Below are positions 6,215 to 7,447 of a stretch of DNA of 7,447 bases, piece after piece (the stretch's first letter is position 1; every line of letters begins with the position of its first letter). The notes below the pieces were generated by a model. The model was not told the origin of the DNA. It worked only from the letters and a program-made list of their open reading frames with translations, and searched no databases. The DNA is from CAZNER01 sp964572065 (GTDB taxonomy: Bacteria > Patescibacteriota > Dojkabacteria > JAHIVN01), in NCBI GenBank assembly GCA_964572065.1, contig CAZNER010000093.1, positions 1 to 7,447 on the forward strand, in the 5' to 3' direction. The position numbers and the translations under genes were made by a program.

Positions 6215-6373
6215 GTGGTATATTTACTCCCTTCACACCCAGAGGACCATGAATATGCAATAGGGGGACCTGAAAGATATATACCTGTATCATCAGATAC
6301 TTTAAAAAGTATTTATAAATTAATTGGTATAGATTTTGAGCCTCTAAATCCAAGATATGCATTTAAAGATTAA
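6215..6373 (+). CDS. 52-residue ORF resembling a thymidine kinase C-terminus
   Basis: This small frame begins at GTG 6215, with AAAGGA at 6203-6208 six bases upstream, the clearest Shine-Dalgarno in the window, and ends in TAA at 6371-6373. Its sequence, LLPSHPEDHEYAIGGPERYI from residue 4, matches the end of thymidine kinases, where a lasso segment is followed by IGGxExYxPxCRxxY. The expected cysteines are replaced by serines (PVSSD), so zinc would not be bound. It is in frame 2 while the upstream thymidine-kinase-like part is in frame 1, with stop codons in between, so at least a frame change and a stop separate them, and some 40 residues of the usual middle region are missing. It could be the remnant tail of a broken gene or a separately translated subunit; the ribosome site favours at least the possibility of translation. 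Confidence 0.42.
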   Translation: MVYLLPSHPEDHEYAIGGPERYIPVSSDTLKSIYKLIGIDFEPLNPRYAFKD

Positions 6374-6383
6374 CAATGTGTCT

Positions 6384-6410
6384 TTGATTGGACTAAAGTT
6401 GGATTATAAT
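6384..6410 (+). promoter_or_regulatory. Candidate promoter for the PNPOx-like gene
   Basis: A perfect TATAAT at 6405-6410 follows TTGATT at 6384-6389 (four of six) with a 15-base spacer, shorter than the ideal. It lies in the 95-base gap before the flavin-binding protein gene, about 58 bases from its ATG. Confidence 0.35.
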
Positions 6411-6468
6411 TAATTGTCTTTTAAAACTTTTATTTTAATTGTAAAATAATAAAAATTAGTTAATAAAT

Positions 6469-6864
6469 ATGAGAATACCTGACAATATCTACAGATTACT
6501 TAGAGAAGTTAAATATTATCAGTTAGCTACAAGTTCAAAAAGTGGTACACCTAATGTATGTACAGTTGGAGCTATTTATGAAAAGAGTAATGATAGAATA
6601 ATCATTGTAGATAATTATTTCAATAAGACTATTAAAAACATACTAGAAAATCCTAAGGTATCGATACTTTTTAGAAAAGATTATGAATGCTTTCAAATAA
6701 AAGGAAAATGCGAATATAAAAATAGAGGGGGTTTATATAAAAAAGTAAAAAGATGGCAAAAAGCGAAAAGCAAAGAATATCCAGCAAAGGGAATTATAAT
6801 AATTAAACCAACTAATTGTTATGATTCAAGACCGGGAAAAAATGCTGGGAAGGAAATAGAGTAA
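6469..6864 (+). CDS. Pyridoxamine 5'-phosphate oxidase-like FMN-binding split-barrel protein
   Basis: This 131-residue cytosolic protein matches small PNPOx-like flavoproteins, split beta-barrel dimers that bind FMN or related cofactors. The N-terminal block runs LLREVKYYQLATSSKSGTPN (residues 10-29), the usual helix and first strand with the ATxxxxGxPNV motif; then VGAIYEK (33-39), IIIVDNYFNKTIKNILENPK (44-63) with the helix that precedes the flavin-contacting strand, VSILF (64-68), and FQIKGKCEY (75-83). The end, CYDSRPGKNAGKEIE (117-131), matches the YDVxPGxNAGK closing motif seen in prokaryotic single-domain members. Length is normal for the group. Enzymes of this type vary widely in substrate, so PNPOx activity should not be assumed. 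It has its own possible promoter and is followed after 28 bases by an HD protein gene. No Shine-Dalgarno precedes the ATG. Confidence 0.82.
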   Translation: MRIPDNIYRLLREVKYYQLATSSKSGTPNVCTVGAIYEKSNDRIIIVDNYFNKTIKNILENPKVSILFRKDYECFQIKGKCEYKNRGGLYKKVKRWQKAKSKEYPAKGIIIIKPTNCYDSRPGKNAGKEIE

Positions 6865-6866
6865 AT

Positions 6867-6888
6867 ATTTAATATTTAAATATTAAAT
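6867..6888. repeat. 22-base perfect palindrome between genes
   Basis: The bases 6867-6888 read identically on both strands and consist only of A and T. They fill most of the 28-base gap between the PNPOx-like stop and the HD protein start. It could be an operator or a hairpin at the mRNA junction, but AT-only palindromes arise easily in DNA of this composition. Confidence 0.4.
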
Positions 6889-6892
6889 TATT

Positions 6893-7447
6893 ATGGATTT
6901 AAGTATAAATAATATTAAACAGGATGATCAAATTGATAAATTCATTGAAGAAACTGATAAAAAATTGAATGCAATGAATTATACGGACCATGGCAGAAGA
7001 CATGCAAATATAGTTTCAGATCGTTCAGGAATGATTGGAATAAAAGCAAATTTTGATGAAAAAGAAATTGAATACGCGAAGATAGCAGGTTATTGTCATG
7101 ATATGGGGAACTTTATAGACAGGAAATTGCACCATTATTGGGGAAGTTTACTGTTCCATCAAGTATTTTCTACTAAAACAAGTGATGTTGAAGGATTGAC
7201 CTCAATTATACAAGCAATTGCTAATCACGACAAAAATGAGGCTCGTCTTACAAATAATATTTCTGCAGCCTTAATAATTGCAGATAAGAGTGATGTTCAT
7301 AGGGATAGAGTTAAAGAAAAAGATAAATCTGGTATTAAAGATGATATTCATAATAGAGTAAATTACTCTATAACTAAGAATAATCTTGATGTAAATGAAA
7401 ATAGTAAAATAATTGCCAGAGCAGATATAGTATCAGAAAGCAATCAT
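6893..7447 (+). CDS. HD-domain metal-dependent phosphohydrolase (3' end outside window)
   Basis: An open frame of 185 codons runs from ATG 6893 to the window edge without a stop. It belongs to the HD phosphohydrolase superfamily (PF01966), in a prokaryotic group recognised by NYTDHGRRHA (residues 29-38), GYCHDMGN (66-73), a following HH (80-81), ANHDKNE (110-116), and the block ISAALIIADKSDVHRDRV (123-140), then DIHNRVNYSI (151-160). Metal ligands expected for the fold are visible: H37, H69-D70, H80 or H81, H112 and D131. Members are usually a little over 200 residues, so most of the protein is here. Substrate is unknown for the group; phosphomonoester or cyclic-nucleotide hydrolysis is likely from the fold. 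It is unlike the HD domain at the end of the lysS fusion, so the two are separate families, not duplicates. It lies 28 bases after the PNPOx-like gene, across an AT palindrome, and may be cotranscribed with it. Confidence 0.85.
   Translation, partial: MDLSINNIKQDDQIDKFIEETDKKLNAMNYTDHGRRHANIVSDRSGMIGIKANFDEKEIEYAKIAGYCHDMGNFIDRKLHHYWGSLLFHQVFSTKTSDVEGLTSIIQAIANHDKNEARLTNNISAALIIADKSDVHRDRVKEKDKSGIKDDIHNRVNYSITKNNLDVNENSKIIARADIVSESNH

Noticed and set aside
1..7447. Reassigned TGA codon as in Absconditabacteria and Gracilibacteria
   Set aside because: No TGA is used as a stop here, but all genes are full length with TGG for Trp and GGN for Gly and have no in-frame TGA, so there is no support for recoding.
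1..7447. CRISPR array, insertion sequence, tRNA or rRNA gene
   Set aside because: No spaced direct repeats, transposase-like frame with terminal inverted repeats, cloverleaf or rRNA segments were found on either strand.

Overview
The window is a very AT-rich stretch in which all genes are on the + strand, gaps are short, and the standard genetic code is used (only TAA and TAG stops). The AT content, compact proteins, near absence of Shine-Dalgarno sites, the style of the lysyl-tRNA synthetase, and the mix of an adenosine-specific kinase (PF04008) with a divergent hexokinase all suggest a Candidate Phyla Radiation (Patescibacteria) bacterium, probably a metagenome assembly since it carries a run of ten Ns. 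This placement is inference; no rRNA or other phylogenetic marker is present.

Layout. (1) 37-414: an unrecognised tyrosine-rich small protein. (2) 438-1514: a short, divergent member of the eukaryote-type hexokinase fold, followed after a possible extended -10 promoter by an adenosine-specific kinase (1570-2070). (3) 2071-2484: a gene-free leader that reads as a T-box riboswitch, with promoter, apical Stem I motif, Stem III, T-box bulge, antiterminator and a competing 13-bp terminator. (4) 2485-5664: the two-gene unit downstream of that leader, a family-2 glycosyltransferase and then a class II lysyl-tRNA synthetase fused in frame to a C-terminal HD phosphohydrolase domain. The fusion contains the assembly gap. 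(5) 5740-6373: a degenerate thymidine-kinase-like locus in two pieces, a 154-residue part with an eroded P-loop and a 52-residue part resembling the thymidine kinase C-terminus in another frame. (6) 6469-6864: a small FMN split-barrel (PNPOx-like) protein. (7) 6893 to the window end: a second, unrelated HD phosphohydrolase, cut by the window edge.

How it fits together. The best-supported regulatory story is that uncharged tRNA, probably tRNA-Lys because lysS is in the unit and the T-box base pairs with an A73 discriminator, lets transcription pass the terminator into the glycosyltransferase-lysS unit. The specifier codon could not be assigned with confidence. Several other genes belong to nucleotide or sugar phosphate families (hexokinase-like, adenosine-specific kinase, thymidine-kinase-like, two HD domains), but two of the kinases have lost key residues, so altered or non-catalytic roles are possible. 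No mobile element, CRISPR array, tRNA or rRNA was seen.
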